37,655 bases of DNA from an uncultured Alphaproteobacteria bacterium. Lineage in GTDB: Bacteria > Pseudomonadota > Alphaproteobacteria > Bin95. Where the stretch lies: contig CALAHN010000157.1 in assembly GCA_937891825.1 (NCBI GenBank), forward strand, positions 1 to 37,655. The letters are read 5' to 3'. A model generated the notes under the pieces. The model worked only from the letters and a program-made list of their open reading frames with translations. It was not told where the DNA came from and did not search any database. A program made the translations under genes and the position numbers. The first letter of the stretch is position 1. Every line of letters starts with the position of its first letter. Shown here one piece after another: positions 16,909 to 23,873 of the stretch.

Positions 16909-16926
16909 CCAAATGGGAAATCCCGG
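16909..16926 (-). repeat. Right terminal inverted repeat of the IS remnant
   Basis: On the minus strand it reads CCGGGATTTCCCATTTGG from the outer edge inward, matching the left repeat at 15 of 18 positions. It ends 57 bases before the start codon of the cupin gene. Confidence 0.65.
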
Positions 16927-16983
16927 TTGAAACATGCCTGCCCCGCCCGATCGCGCCCGCAACAGACCAGAAGGAACCGCCAG

Positions 16984-17409
16984 ATGAACAACGTCGACAA
17001 CCCGGCTGGCGCGCTGATCGCACGGCCGGACCAACATCCCGGCACGGTCGGGCGCTTCGGCAATATCACGCGCATGGTCATCCATCCGACGGCGGAGGAC
17101 CCGACCGCGCCCAACGCCGGCACGATCCGCTATCCTGCAGGAACTGGCTTTCCGCTTCATGGCCACGACTTCGCCCAGGTCTGGTATGTGCTGGAAGGCG
17201 CGTGCCGACTGGGCGACAAACGCCTGGAAGCCGGCGACCTCGTCTATCACGCGGACCCGCACGTCGAGCAGGAAATGTTCACGGAATACGGCTGCACGAT
17301 GCTGTTCGTGCAGTACCAAGGGCCGACGACGGGCGAACGGCCAATCTACGACCGGCGCTTCGACGCGGACGCATCAACCGCCGCCGCCGACATGGACCTT
17401 ACGAAATGA
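16984..17409 (+). CDS. Cupin domain-containing protein
   Basis: A 141-residue single-domain cupin. Cupin motif 1 is visible as GTGFPLHGHDFAQVWYVLEG (two His and a Gln/Glu-position ligand) and motif 2 as LEAGDLVYHADPHVEQEM, suggesting a metal-binding small beta-barrel of enzymatic or sensory function; the substrate is unknown. ATG 16984 is set by AAGGAA at 16971-16976. The ribosome-binding site lies only 45 bases beyond the IS remnant, so the native promoter may have been displaced and expression could depend on the element's right end (inference). It is convergent with a truncated cupin fragment. Confidence 0.82.
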   Translation: MNNVDNPAGALIARPDQHPGTVGRFGNITRMVIHPTAEDPTAPNAGTIRYPAGTGFPLHGHDFAQVWYVLEGACRLGDKRLEAGDLVYHADPHVEQEMFTEYGCTMLFVQYQGPTTGERPIYDRRFDADASTAAADMDLTK

Positions 17410-17427
17410 ACGCAAGCACGGCTGGCC

Positions 17428-17805
17428 TCAGTAGGGCGAGCTGTCCTTGTGGAGAAATCGCCACCGGCCGTCGCTGTCCATTTCGGCCTTGAGGTCGTCT
17501 TTCGGGTAACTGCCTTCGTCGCCGGCGGCGCGGTCGCCGATTGCCAGAATGAACACGTCTATCCTGGTGCGATTGACGATCTGGTGGGCGCCCCCGTCGG
17601 GCGAGAACCCGGCGCACATGCCGGATTGGAGTTGAATGTCTTCGGCTTCCGTCACCAGGGTCGGCGCGCCCTCGACGATATAGACAAACTCCTCCTGCAC
17701 CGAATGGCGATGCAGGAGCGCGCTTTCGCCGCCAGACTCCAGTCGCGTCAGGTTGACGCCAAACTTGGAGAGGCTGAGCAGGTCTCCAAGCTGGCGCTTT
17801 TCGCG
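17428..17805 (-). pseudogene. Cupin domain protein, 5'-truncated
   Basis: The open frame between the TAA at 17806-17808 and the stop at 17428 reads KRQLGDLLSLSKFGVNLTRL, then ESALLHRHSVQEEFVYIVEG (cupin motif 1 with both His and the Glu), SGMCAGFSPDGGAHQIVN (motif 2) and the ending DGRWRFLHKDSSPY. This matches a common proteobacterial cupin family of about 150 residues that normally starts some 20-25 residues earlier. No ATG, GTG or TTG lies in frame before GTG 17700, and that start would discard the metal-binding HxH. The gene therefore appears to have lost its 5' end at about 17806, where sequence composition changes to AT-richer DNA. Function is presumed lost. Confidence 0.7.
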
Positions 17806-17897
17806 TTATAAATTTTCAGCGCCGGTTTGCGCGGACGTCTTTACAAGAATTCGTTCTGAGATTAGCCTTTTACTTCAAGCAATTCGGAGTGCGAAAG

Positions 17898-18266
17898 ATG
17901 CGGTCGTCGGTTTTTGCGGCGGTTCTGGCGTTTGTCGGCGCCTGTTTTTTTCAATTGGCGCCTGTGCAAGCCGATCAACTGGAATTCATCGTTGAAAGCC
18001 AGCATCCGAATGTCGTCCAGATTGAATTCTACAGCCAGGACTATAACCGCTCCTGGCCGGGCGGCGGCTCAGCTTATAATCTCGACGATTACGAGACCAA
18101 GACCATCAATCTGTCATGCCGGCCCGGCGAGCAGATCTGCTATGGCGCCTGGCTGGCGGGCGACGCCAGCGTGTATTGGGGCGTCGGCCACGGCGACAAG
18201 GAACAGTGCTCTGACTGCTGCTATAGCTGCGGCGGCACGACCGAGCATATCGTCCTCAGCCCATGA
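17898..18266 (+). CDS. Small secreted cysteine-rich protein, unknown function
   Basis: A 122-residue protein with a clear signal peptide (about 1-26, MRSSVFAAVLAFVGACFFQ then LAPVQADQ). The mature part holds six or so cysteines, with paired motifs SCRPGEQICYGAW and EQCSDCCYSCGG, suggesting disulfides or metal binding in the periplasm or outside. Aromatic-rich patches (FYSQDYNRSWPGGG, VYWGVGHGD) may form a beta-sandwich. I recall similar uncharacterised secreted proteins in alphaproteobacteria but cannot name a family. ATG 17898 is preceded by GGAG 8 bases upstream; a GTG at 17889 is the alternative. The 90 bases upstream are AT-richer than the surroundings and probably hold its promoter. It stands alone, bounded downstream by REP-like copy B. 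Confidence 0.75.
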   Translation: MRSSVFAAVLAFVGACFFQLAPVQADQLEFIVESQHPNVVQIEFYSQDYNRSWPGGGSAYNLDDYETKTINLSCRPGEQICYGAWLAGDASVYWGVGHGDKEQCSDCCYSCGGTTEHIVLSP

Positions 18267-18292
18267 TGGCGCGATAGCGCCTGCCCGGCTTC

Positions 18293-18332
18293 AGAGCATG
18301 GCGCGTCCAGGCGGACGCGCGGTCCATGCTCT
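18293..18332. repeat. REP-like palindrome, copy B (also a terminator candidate between convergent genes)
   Basis: Outer arms AGAGCATGG (18293-18301) and CCATGCTCT (18324-18332) enclose CGCGTCC (18302-18308), loop AGGC, GGACGCG (18313-18319) and a 4-base bulge CGGT. The core is the same as copy A. It sits between the stop of the secreted protein gene and the stop of the minus-strand GNAT gene, so it could terminate both transcripts. Confidence 0.65.
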
Positions 18333-18348
18333 ACCTTATTGAGATCGA

Positions 18349-18924
18349 TCAAATTATCCAATCTTGGGCGATTCCGCCTAAGATTGGTTTGATCTGGGCG
18401 GCGCTGGCGGCCCAGTCCCAGGCATAGACGAGATTGCGGGAGCGCCAGCGCGGGCCGGGGTCGGTGTAAGCGCCGATTCTGACGCCGCCCAGCCGCTCGT
18501 AGAACGCGATCGCGGGCGCGTTGCCGTCGACGACGCCGAGGGCGGCGCCGGGGGCGCCCTGGCCCGCAAGATGCCGCATCAGCGCGCCGAGCAACGCCCG
18601 GCCGACTCCCTGCCCCTGGGCCGCCGCCGCCACATAGAGATGCTTGATCTCGCCCCGTCCGCCCATCGCCGGATGGCCGTCCCGCCCGGCCATGCCGAAA
18701 CCGGCGAGGCCGCCGGCGCGATCGCGGGCGACCAGAATGCCGCCTTGCCGCTCCGGGTCCGCCAGCGCCGCCGCCCAATAGGGGAGGCGGACCCGCTCAT
18801 CCAGCGCGTTGAAAGCGTCCGCCGGCGCGAGGCCGGCATAGGTCAGCCGCCAGACGGCCACATGCAGCGCCGCGATCGCCGATGCATCCTGCGGGGTCGC
18901 TTGTTCGAGAGGCGGCGGCAGCAT
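18349..18924 (-). CDS. GNAT family N-acetyltransferase
   Basis: A 191-residue acetyltransferase using acetyl-CoA; the acceptor is unknown. The GNAT core runs from AIAALHVAVWRLTYAGLAP to IAFYERLG, with the acetyl-CoA pyrophosphate loop visible as QGQGVGRALL (motif A, R/QxxGxG/A) after EIKHLYVAAAA. The gene starts at ATG 18924 immediately after the TAG stop of the RsmB-family gene, so it is probably translated from the same messenger. Length and motifs are intact. Confidence 0.87.
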   Translation of the reverse strand: MLPPPLEQATPQDASAIAALHVAVWRLTYAGLAPADAFNALDERVRLPYWAAALADPERQGGILVARDRAGGLAGFGMAGRDGHPAMGGRGEIKHLYVAAAAQGQGVGRALLGALMRHLAGQGAPGAALGVVDGNAPAIAFYERLGGVRIGAYTDPGPRWRSRNLVYAWDWAASAAQIKPILGGIAQDWII

Positions 18925-20214
18925 CTAGGCCCTGATCAGGCGCGCCACGTAGAACCCGTCCATGCCGCCCCGTTCGGCCCAGTGGCAGGGCAGCGTGCGG
19001 AGATCGCCGTCGGAGGTCAGCGCATCTTCCGGCAGGCCGCTGACCTCGTCCGGGCCGATGGGCTTCCTGGCGAAGTCCGCCTTGCGTTCGAGGAACCGCG
19101 CAATCTGCTCGGGGCCTTCCGCGGGCTGGAGCGAGCAGCAGGCATAGACCAGAACCCCGCCGGGCTTCAGCATCTCCGCGGCGGCGTCCAGGAGCTCGGA
19201 CTGGATCGGCAGCAAGGCGCGGACGGCGGCCGTCGATTTGCTCCAGGCGACGTCGGGATGGCGGCGGATGGTGCCGGTCGCGGAACAGGGCGCGTCCAGC
19301 AGCACGCCATCGGCCGGCATGTCCGGGCGCCATTCCAGGCTGTCGGCGACGACGGCGGTCACGTCGAGCTTCAAGCGGCGCATGTTCTCCGCCAGGCGGC
19401 GCATGCGCGGCTCGGCGATATCGACCGCGGTCACCCTGGCGCCGGCCGCCGCCAGTTGCGCGGACTTGCCGCCGGGCGCGGCGCAGAGATCGACGATCGA
19501 TTTGCCGGCGACCGGCCCGAACAGGCGCGCCGGCAGGGCGGCGGCCGCGTCCTGGGGCCACCAGGCGCCGTCGCCATAGCCGGCGAGGTCGGTCGGCCGG
19601 CCGGTCGCGACCAGGCGAACGCCGCCGGTCGGCAGGGCTTCCCCGCCAAGCGCCGCCGCCCATCGGGCGTCCGCGCCGTCGCGGACGGTCAGGTCGAGCG
19701 GCGGCTCGACCATATGCGCGTCGGCGATCCTGCCGGCGACGTCCGCGCCGTAAGCCTTGGCCCAGCTTTCCCAGAGCCAGCCCGGCGTGTTCCGGCGGGC
19801 GGCTTTCGAGGGATCGGCGAGCGCCGGGCCGCCCTCGGCGATGCGCCGCAGGACAGCATTGGCGAGGCCTTTGTAGCTTGCCGCCTGGCCGCGGGCGAGG
19901 CCGGTGGTCTCGCCGACGGCGGCATGGGCGGGCGTATTCAGAAACAACAATTGCGCTGCGCCGAGCCTCAGAATATTCGACGCGGTCAGGGCTTTCTTGG
20001 GCAGCGGCCGGCGGAGGAAGGGCGCGATCACCGCATCGATCTCGCCGAGCCGGCGAAGCGTCACGGCGACGAGCAGGCGGGCGAAGCCCCGGTCGGGGCC
20101 GGTCAGATCCTCGCGCGCGGCGGCGCGCTCGAAGGCGCGGTCGAGCGTCGCGCGGCCTGAAAGCGTGGCGTCCAGGACGGAAAGCGCTGCGGCCCGCGCG
20201 CGGCTCAACCCCAC
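18925..20214 (-). CDS. RsmB/NOP family 16S rRNA (cytosine-C5)-methyltransferase
   Basis: A 429-residue S-adenosylmethionine-dependent m5C RNA methyltransferase, similar to RsmB, which modifies C967 of 16S rRNA in E. coli. It has an N-terminal NusB-like helical domain (about 1-130) and a C-terminal Rossmann methyltransferase domain. The SAM motif is [10 protein letters not shown] (242-251), the first conserved cysteine is Cys310 in [10 protein letters not shown], and the catalytic cysteine is Cys360 in YACCSLQ. The start is uncertain: GTG 20214, with GAAGG upstream, overlaps the HtpX stop; TTG 20208 is possible. An ATG at 20451 lies well inside htpX and its extra residues do not look like family sequence. 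It forms a coupled chain htpX - rsmB-like - GNAT. Confidence 0.92.
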   Translation of the reverse strand: MGLSRARAAALSVLDATLSGRATLDRAFERAAAREDLTGPDRGFARLLVAVTLRRLGEIDAVIAPFLRRPLPKKALTASNILRLGAAQLLFLNTPAHAAVGETTGLARGQAASYKGLANAVLRRIAEGGPALADPSKAARRNTPGWLWESWAKAYGADVAGRIADAHMVEPPLDLTVRDGADARWAAALGGEALPTGGVRLVATGRPTDLAGYGDGAWWPQDAAAALPARLFGPVAGKSIVDLCAAPGGKSAQLAAAGARVTAVDIAEPRMRRLAENMRRLKLDVTAVVADSLEWRPDMPADGVLLDAPCSATGTIRRHPDVAWSKSTAAVRALLPIQSELLDAAAEMLKPGGVLVYACCSLQPAEGPEQIARFLERKADFARKPIGPDEVSGLPEDALTSDGDLRTLPCHWAERGGMDGFYVARLIRA

Positions 20215-21080
20215 GGCCCCGGCGCCTTCGCGGTCAGGCCCATCGCCGCCGCCTGGGCCTCCAGCCGCGCGATGCGGTTCGCCATCGCCGGATGGGTCGA
20301 GAACAGCCCGTCCACCGCATGGGCATGCAAGGGGTTCACGATGAACATGTGGGCCGTCTGCGGGTTCGCTTCGGCGCTCGGGTTGTCGATGCGCGCGGCG
20401 CCCCGGTGCAGATTGGCCAGCGCCGACGCCAGCCAGAGCGGATTGCCGCAAATCTCGCTGCCGATGCGATCGGCTTCATATTCTCGGGTTCGGCTGATCG
20501 CCATCTGCACGACGGCCGCCGCCATGGGCGCCAGGATCATCATCAGGATCACGCCGACCATGCCAAGGGGATTGTTGCGGCTGCCGCCGAAGAACATCGC
20601 GAAATTGGCGATCATGGAGACGCCGCCGGCGATCGTCGCCGTGATCGTCATGATGAGCGTGTCGCGGTTCTTGATATGGGCGAGTTCGTGCGCCATCACG
20701 CCCGCCGTCTCCTCGTGGGACAGCGATTGCAGGAGGCCGGTCGTCGCGGCGACAGCGGCGTTCTCGGGGTTGCGGCCGGTCGCGAAAGCGTTCGGCTGCG
20801 GATTGTCGATGACATAGACCCGCGGCATCGGTAACTCGGCGCGGGCCGAGAGGTTTTCAATCATTGCGAACAGATTGGGCGCGTCCTGCCGGCCGATTTC
20901 CCTGGCGCCGTGCATGCGGAGCGCCAGCTTGTCGGAATTCCAGTACGCGAAGGCGTTCATCGCGCCCGCGAGGCCAAGCGCGATCAGCATGCCGCCGACG
21001 CCGCCAAGCATCAGCCCGATCGCGCCGAAGAGCGCGGTCATGGCTGCGATCAGAATGAAGGTGCGGCCGTAGCTGGTCAT
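20205..21080 (-). CDS. htpX: Membrane zinc metalloprotease HtpX
   Basis: A 291-residue M48-family inner-membrane metalloprotease involved in quality control of membrane proteins. The zinc motif HELAH is at 131-135 and the third ligand is Glu200 in REYEAD. Hydrophobic segments lie at about 8-25, 28-46, 145-165 and 172-195. The start [10 protein letters not shown] at 21080 matches family N-termini; an in-frame TTG at 21098 is less likely. The last bases overlap the start of the RsmB-family gene, a pairing seen in other alphaproteobacteria. It is separated from the polysaccharide locus upstream by a terminator. Confidence 0.95.
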   Translation of the reverse strand: MTSYGRTFILIAAMTALFGAIGLMLGGVGGMLIALGLAGAMNAFAYWNSDKLALRMHGAREIGRQDAPNLFAMIENLSARAELPMPRVYVIDNPQPNAFATGRNPENAAVAATTGLLQSLSHEETAGVMAHELAHIKNRDTLIMTITATIAGGVSMIANFAMFFGGSRNNPLGMVGVILMMILAPMAAAVVQMAISRTREYEADRIGSEICGNPLWLASALANLHRGAARIDNPSAEANPQTAHMFIVNPLHAHAVDGLFSTHPAMANRIARLEAQAAAMGLTAKAPGPWG

Positions 21081-21172
21081 CTGGGGCAATTCTCGCAATC
21101 GATCCGGGAAGGCATCAAGTGGCGATTGCCAGGCGCGGGGTCAAGACAAAGGCGCAAGGGGCAGGCATGAAG

Positions 21173-21202
21173 AACCCCGCGCCGGTCGCCCGACGCGGGG
21201 TT
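21173..21202 (-). terminator. Rho-independent terminator of the dehydratase gene
   Basis: A 9-bp stem, AACCCCGCG (21173-21181) with CGCGGGGTT (21194-21202), and a 12-base loop. On the minus strand it is followed by CTTCATG, a modest pyrimidine-rich tail. It closes transcripts from the polysaccharide gene at 21255. Confidence 0.6.
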
Positions 21203-21254
21203 GGAAGCTTCGGCGATCCGGCTTCGGATCAGGCGACCGGATCGGATGCGCCGA

Positions 21255-22319
21255 TCAGGCGACGGCGACCCGCGGCTGGCGCGCCGGCTTGTAGTCCAGC
21301 GGCAGCACGCCGGCGCGTTCGATGAACTGGCGGATGCTGTCCTGGGCGAGCGCGGGCTCAGTCGAGGAAATATAAACCCGGTCGGCTCTGGTCGGCTTCG
21401 CGGCGGGATATGTGCGGTCGCCTTTCGCGCCGAGCGGATCTACGACGAAATACCGGCCGCAATCCCACATCCGCGCGACTTCCTCGGCGGTGGAGAGTTC
21501 CTCATAGAGCTTTTCGCCAGGGCGCATGCCGACAATCCTGATCTCGATATCTTTCGGATCGCGGCCGTAATAGGGCGCCATCATTTCGACCAGCACCTCG
21601 GCCACATCGATGATGCGCATGACCGGCATCTTGGTGATGAAGATTTCGCCGCCCGTGGCATAGCGGATGGAATCGATCACCATCTCAGCCGCTTCATCCA
21701 GGGTCATCATGAAGCGCGTCATGTCCTGGTGGGTCAGGGTGACCGGGCCGCCCTTGGCGATCTGCTGAATGAACAGCGGAAACACGGAGCCGCGCGAGCC
21801 GACGACATTGCCGAAGCGGGTCGAGGCAAACTGGGTCGGGCGGCGCGCGCTGACCGACATCTGCGCCGCCGTGATCAACCGCTCGCCCATCAATTTCGTC
21901 GTGCCCATGACGCTGGTCGGATTGACCGCCTTGTCCGAGCTCGTGAACAGCACCTTCTTGACGCCCCCCGCCTGGGAGGCCCGCACGACATTTTCCATGC
22001 CATGCACGTTGACCTTGACCGCCTCGAACGGGCTCGATTCACAAAGCGGCACATGCTTCAGGGCGGCGGCATGGAAAACGTAATCGACGCCGTCGAGCAA
22101 GCGCATCAGGCCTTCCTGCTTGCTGATGTCGCACAAATAGGCAGCCAGCTGGCCAGGCTTGTTCATTTCGTGCTCAAGCTCGAACAGGCCGGTTTCGTTG
22201 TTGTCGAGCGCGCGCACCTGCGCCGTCGGCTCCAGCATCAACTGACGCACGAGTTCCTTGCCGACAGTTCCGGCGGCGCCGGTGACTGCGACGCAAGCGC
22301 CTTCGAAGGACTTAAACAT
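21255..22319 (-). CDS. Nucleotide-sugar 4,6-dehydratase-like protein (WbpM/PglF/CapD type, soluble)
   Basis: A 354-residue extended SDR of the polysaccharide_synt_2 family, whose members make UDP-4-keto-6-deoxy-hexosamines for surface glycans. The NAD motif TGAAGTVG is at 13-20. HAAALKHVPLCE, the SSDKAVNPTSVMGTTK block and FASTRFGNVVGSRGSV are family signatures, as is GMRPGEKLYEEL near residue 260. The usual YxxxK catalytic tyrosine is Met138 (MGTTK, Lys142), the SMK arrangement known from WbpM-type enzymes. It lacks the four-helix membrane domain of full WbpM/PglF and so is a short cytoplasmic form. GGGGAAG precedes the ATG. The capsule export genes upstream point to a role in that polysaccharide. 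Confidence 0.9.
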   Translation of the reverse strand: MFKSFEGACVAVTGAAGTVGKELVRQLMLEPTAQVRALDNNETGLFELEHEMNKPGQLAAYLCDISKQEGLMRLLDGVDYVFHAAALKHVPLCESSPFEAVKVNVHGMENVVRASQAGGVKKVLFTSSDKAVNPTSVMGTTKLMGERLITAAQMSVSARRPTQFASTRFGNVVGSRGSVFPLFIQQIAKGGPVTLTHQDMTRFMMTLDEAAEMVIDSIRYATGGEIFITKMPVMRIIDVAEVLVEMMAPYYGRDPKDIEIRIVGMRPGEKLYEELSTAEEVARMWDCGRYFVVDPLGAKGDRTYPAAKPTRADRVYISSTEPALAQDSIRQFIERAGVLPLDYKPARQPRVAVA

Positions 22320-22442
22320 TATCTTCCCCGTTGTTCGTGTCGCACAGTCCCACGCGGCGTTCGCCGTTGGCTGCGACGGTCACTTGCAGGCCCATGCGAG
22401 TACAAGCACCGAATGGCATGTGGGTCAACCATCTCCATAATC

Positions 22443-23759
22443 CTAATGGCAAAGCGGATTAATAATGTGACGGCTGTCACGCGACGCCGATCTAGCCAGC
22501 CTGCCATAGAGACAGCCCCAGGCCCCTATCGAGGTCGCGTCGCCATAGCGCGCGAGGAATGCTGCGCGCGCCGCCCGATACCTGGGCTGGCCGTGGCGCG
22601 CCGCCTGTCGGCGGATGGCGGCGGCCAATGCGGCGGGATCGCGTTCGTCGACGGCTTCGCCGATGCCGGTCGCGGCCGAGATGCGGCGAAGCGCCCGGGT
22701 GCGGCCGACGATGACGGGAAGGCCCGCCGTAACCGACTGGAACAACTTGTTCGGCAGGGCGAAGATATAGCTGGCGCAGGTCGGCTCGCCGAGGGCGAGG
22801 GCCACGTCGGCATCCGCGACGAACCGCGCCGCCGCGCCCGGCGCGCGCGCCGCCGCCGCATGAACGCGGCCGACGGCTCCGGCCGCTTCGACGATGGCGC
22901 CATAGCGCTCCTGGAAAACCTCGGTCAGCGGCCCGATCACCGCCAGGTGCAAGCTTGGGTCCAAGCCGGTCGCCCGGATGGCGGCTTCCAGGCCGCGGTT
23001 CTTGGCGGCGGCCCCGATATAGACCGCGAGCGTCGCTTCCGCGTCGAGCCCGATCGCCTTCCGCAATCCCGGCTCAACCGGATCGGCCGGGCCGGTGTTG
23101 TAGATCGTGTCCGGCAGCCGGACGGCGTAGTCGCGCGCCGCCTGCAGGGATATCTCCTCGGATACGGCGGCGCAGGCGTCGGCCTGACGGATCCAGTAGC
23201 GCTCCAGGCGGAGGCGCATCCAATGAAACGCGGGATTATACCGGGCATTGCGGTCGCGCTCGAGCTCGATGATGTCGTAGACGAGGCGCGCGCCATAAAG
23301 GCGGGCGAGCCGCCCGGCGCCCGGCAGCGCCGGCAGGCCGGTCGCATGGACGATATCGACCCGGCCCTGCCACTCGCTTTCGACGAACGCTTCGCCATGG
23401 CTCGCGATCGCCCAGAATTCCTGCGACAGGGTGCAAGCGCGCATCAGCGCCGCAGCGCCCAATGCGCCTGCGATGCTGCGCCAGAAGCCAAGCAAGCGGA
23501 TCCAGCCGCGGGCCGCGGGGCCGAGCGAGCGCGATCGCCGCAGGTTCGGGACTTCGTTGAAGATGCGGCGGACGAGGCGGGCCTTGCCGAGGGCCTCTTC
23601 GGCCGGGGCGTCGGCATGCTCCCGGCAGATCAGAACGACCTCATGGCCGAGCGCCGCGAGCTGCTGGGCGGTGAAACGCGGCCGCGCATCATGCAGGCAC
23701 GGGGAAGCTGAAACTGCAAGAACGCGCACCGGACCTGGCTTCCCTGGATCAGCCCGCAT
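22443..23759 (-). CDS. Glycosyltransferase, GT-B fold (family 4-like)
   Basis: A 438-residue putative glycosyltransferase. The N-terminal half starts VRVLAVSASPCLHDARPRF and contains VDIVHATGLPALPGAGRLA (the typical D(I/V)(I/V)H motif), VYDIIELE and ADACAAVSEEIS. The C-terminal half has LAVYIGAAAKNRGLEAAIRA, ADADVALALGE, ALPNKLFQSVTAGLPVIVGR (the nucleotide-sugar contact region) and the usual closing helices. It acts on the cytoplasmic side in sugar transfer. The start is uncertain: ATG 23759, TTG 23798 and GTG 23729 are all in frame and none has a strong ribosome-binding site. It follows the KpsD homologue by about 110 bases containing REP-like copy C. Donor and acceptor unknown. Confidence 0.85.
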   Translation of the reverse strand: MRADPGKPGPVRVLAVSASPCLHDARPRFTAQQLAALGHEVVLICREHADAPAEEALGKARLVRRIFNEVPNLRRSRSLGPAARGWIRLLGFWRSIAGALGAAALMRACTLSQEFWAIASHGEAFVESEWQGRVDIVHATGLPALPGAGRLARLYGARLVYDIIELERDRNARYNPAFHWMRLRLERYWIRQADACAAVSEEISLQAARDYAVRLPDTIYNTGPADPVEPGLRKAIGLDAEATLAVYIGAAAKNRGLEAAIRATGLDPSLHLAVIGPLTEVFQERYGAIVEAAGAVGRVHAAAARAPGAAARFVADADVALALGEPTCASYIFALPNKLFQSVTAGLPVIVGRTRALRRISAATGIGEAVDERDPAALAAAIRRQAARHGQPRYRAARAAFLARYGDATSIGAWGCLYGRLARSASRDSRHIINPLCH

Positions 23760-23807
23760 CGCGGCGGCAGCGCCGGAATGGGGGTCGATCGCTTTCAATC
23801 AATGAAT

Positions 23808-23841
23808 GCATGGCGCGTTCGGGCAAGCGCGCGTTCCATGC
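23808..23841. repeat. REP-like palindrome, copy C
   Basis: Arms GCATGG (23808-23813) and CCATGC (23836-23841) flank CGCGTTC, a GGGC spacer and AAGCGCG plus CGTT. It resembles copy B in arms and spacing, with an imperfect inner stem. It lies between the KpsD homologue and the glycosyltransferase and may reduce read-through within the operon. Confidence 0.5.
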
Positions 23842-23873
23842 TCGAACATGAGGATCCAGCGCCCGAAAGCCGG

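Larger units (their letters stand above)
15469..16926 (+). mobile_element. IS1380-family insertion sequence, decayed remnant
   Basis: The element is bounded by imperfect 18-bp inverted repeats (15469-15486 and 16909-16926, 15 of 18 positions matching) that begin with CC as is common in the family. It carries a defective transposase gene and about 200 bases of non-coding right end (16712-16908). The 1458-bp length plus an apparent internal loss of about 260 bp matches the roughly 1.7 kb expected for an intact IS1380 element. I see no target-site duplication (left flank ATAT, right flank TTGA), so the flanks have diverged or been rearranged. Confidence 0.8.

Noticed and set aside
15465-16930. 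Target-site duplication flanking the IS remnant
   Set aside because: The bases next to the two repeats (ATAT and TTGA) do not match at 4 or 5 positions.
17428-17700. Complete small cupin starting at GTG 17700
   Set aside because: Conserved cupin sequence, including HxH, continues in frame upstream of this GTG, so it is not the natural start.
18925-20451. N-terminal extension of the RsmB-family protein to ATG 20451
   Set aside because: The extension is an alternate frame of htpX, Arg/Pro-rich and without family similarity; GTG 20214 is preferred.
22320-22442. Possible small gene between the dehydratase and the glycosyltransferase
   Set aside because: Short frames there have no ribosome-binding site or recognisable sequence; probably leader or promoter DNA.
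21201-23711. 836-residue plus-strand open frame opposite the dehydratase and glycosyltransferase genes
   Set aside because: It crosses two real genes and their gap and shows no domain; a codon-bias artefact.
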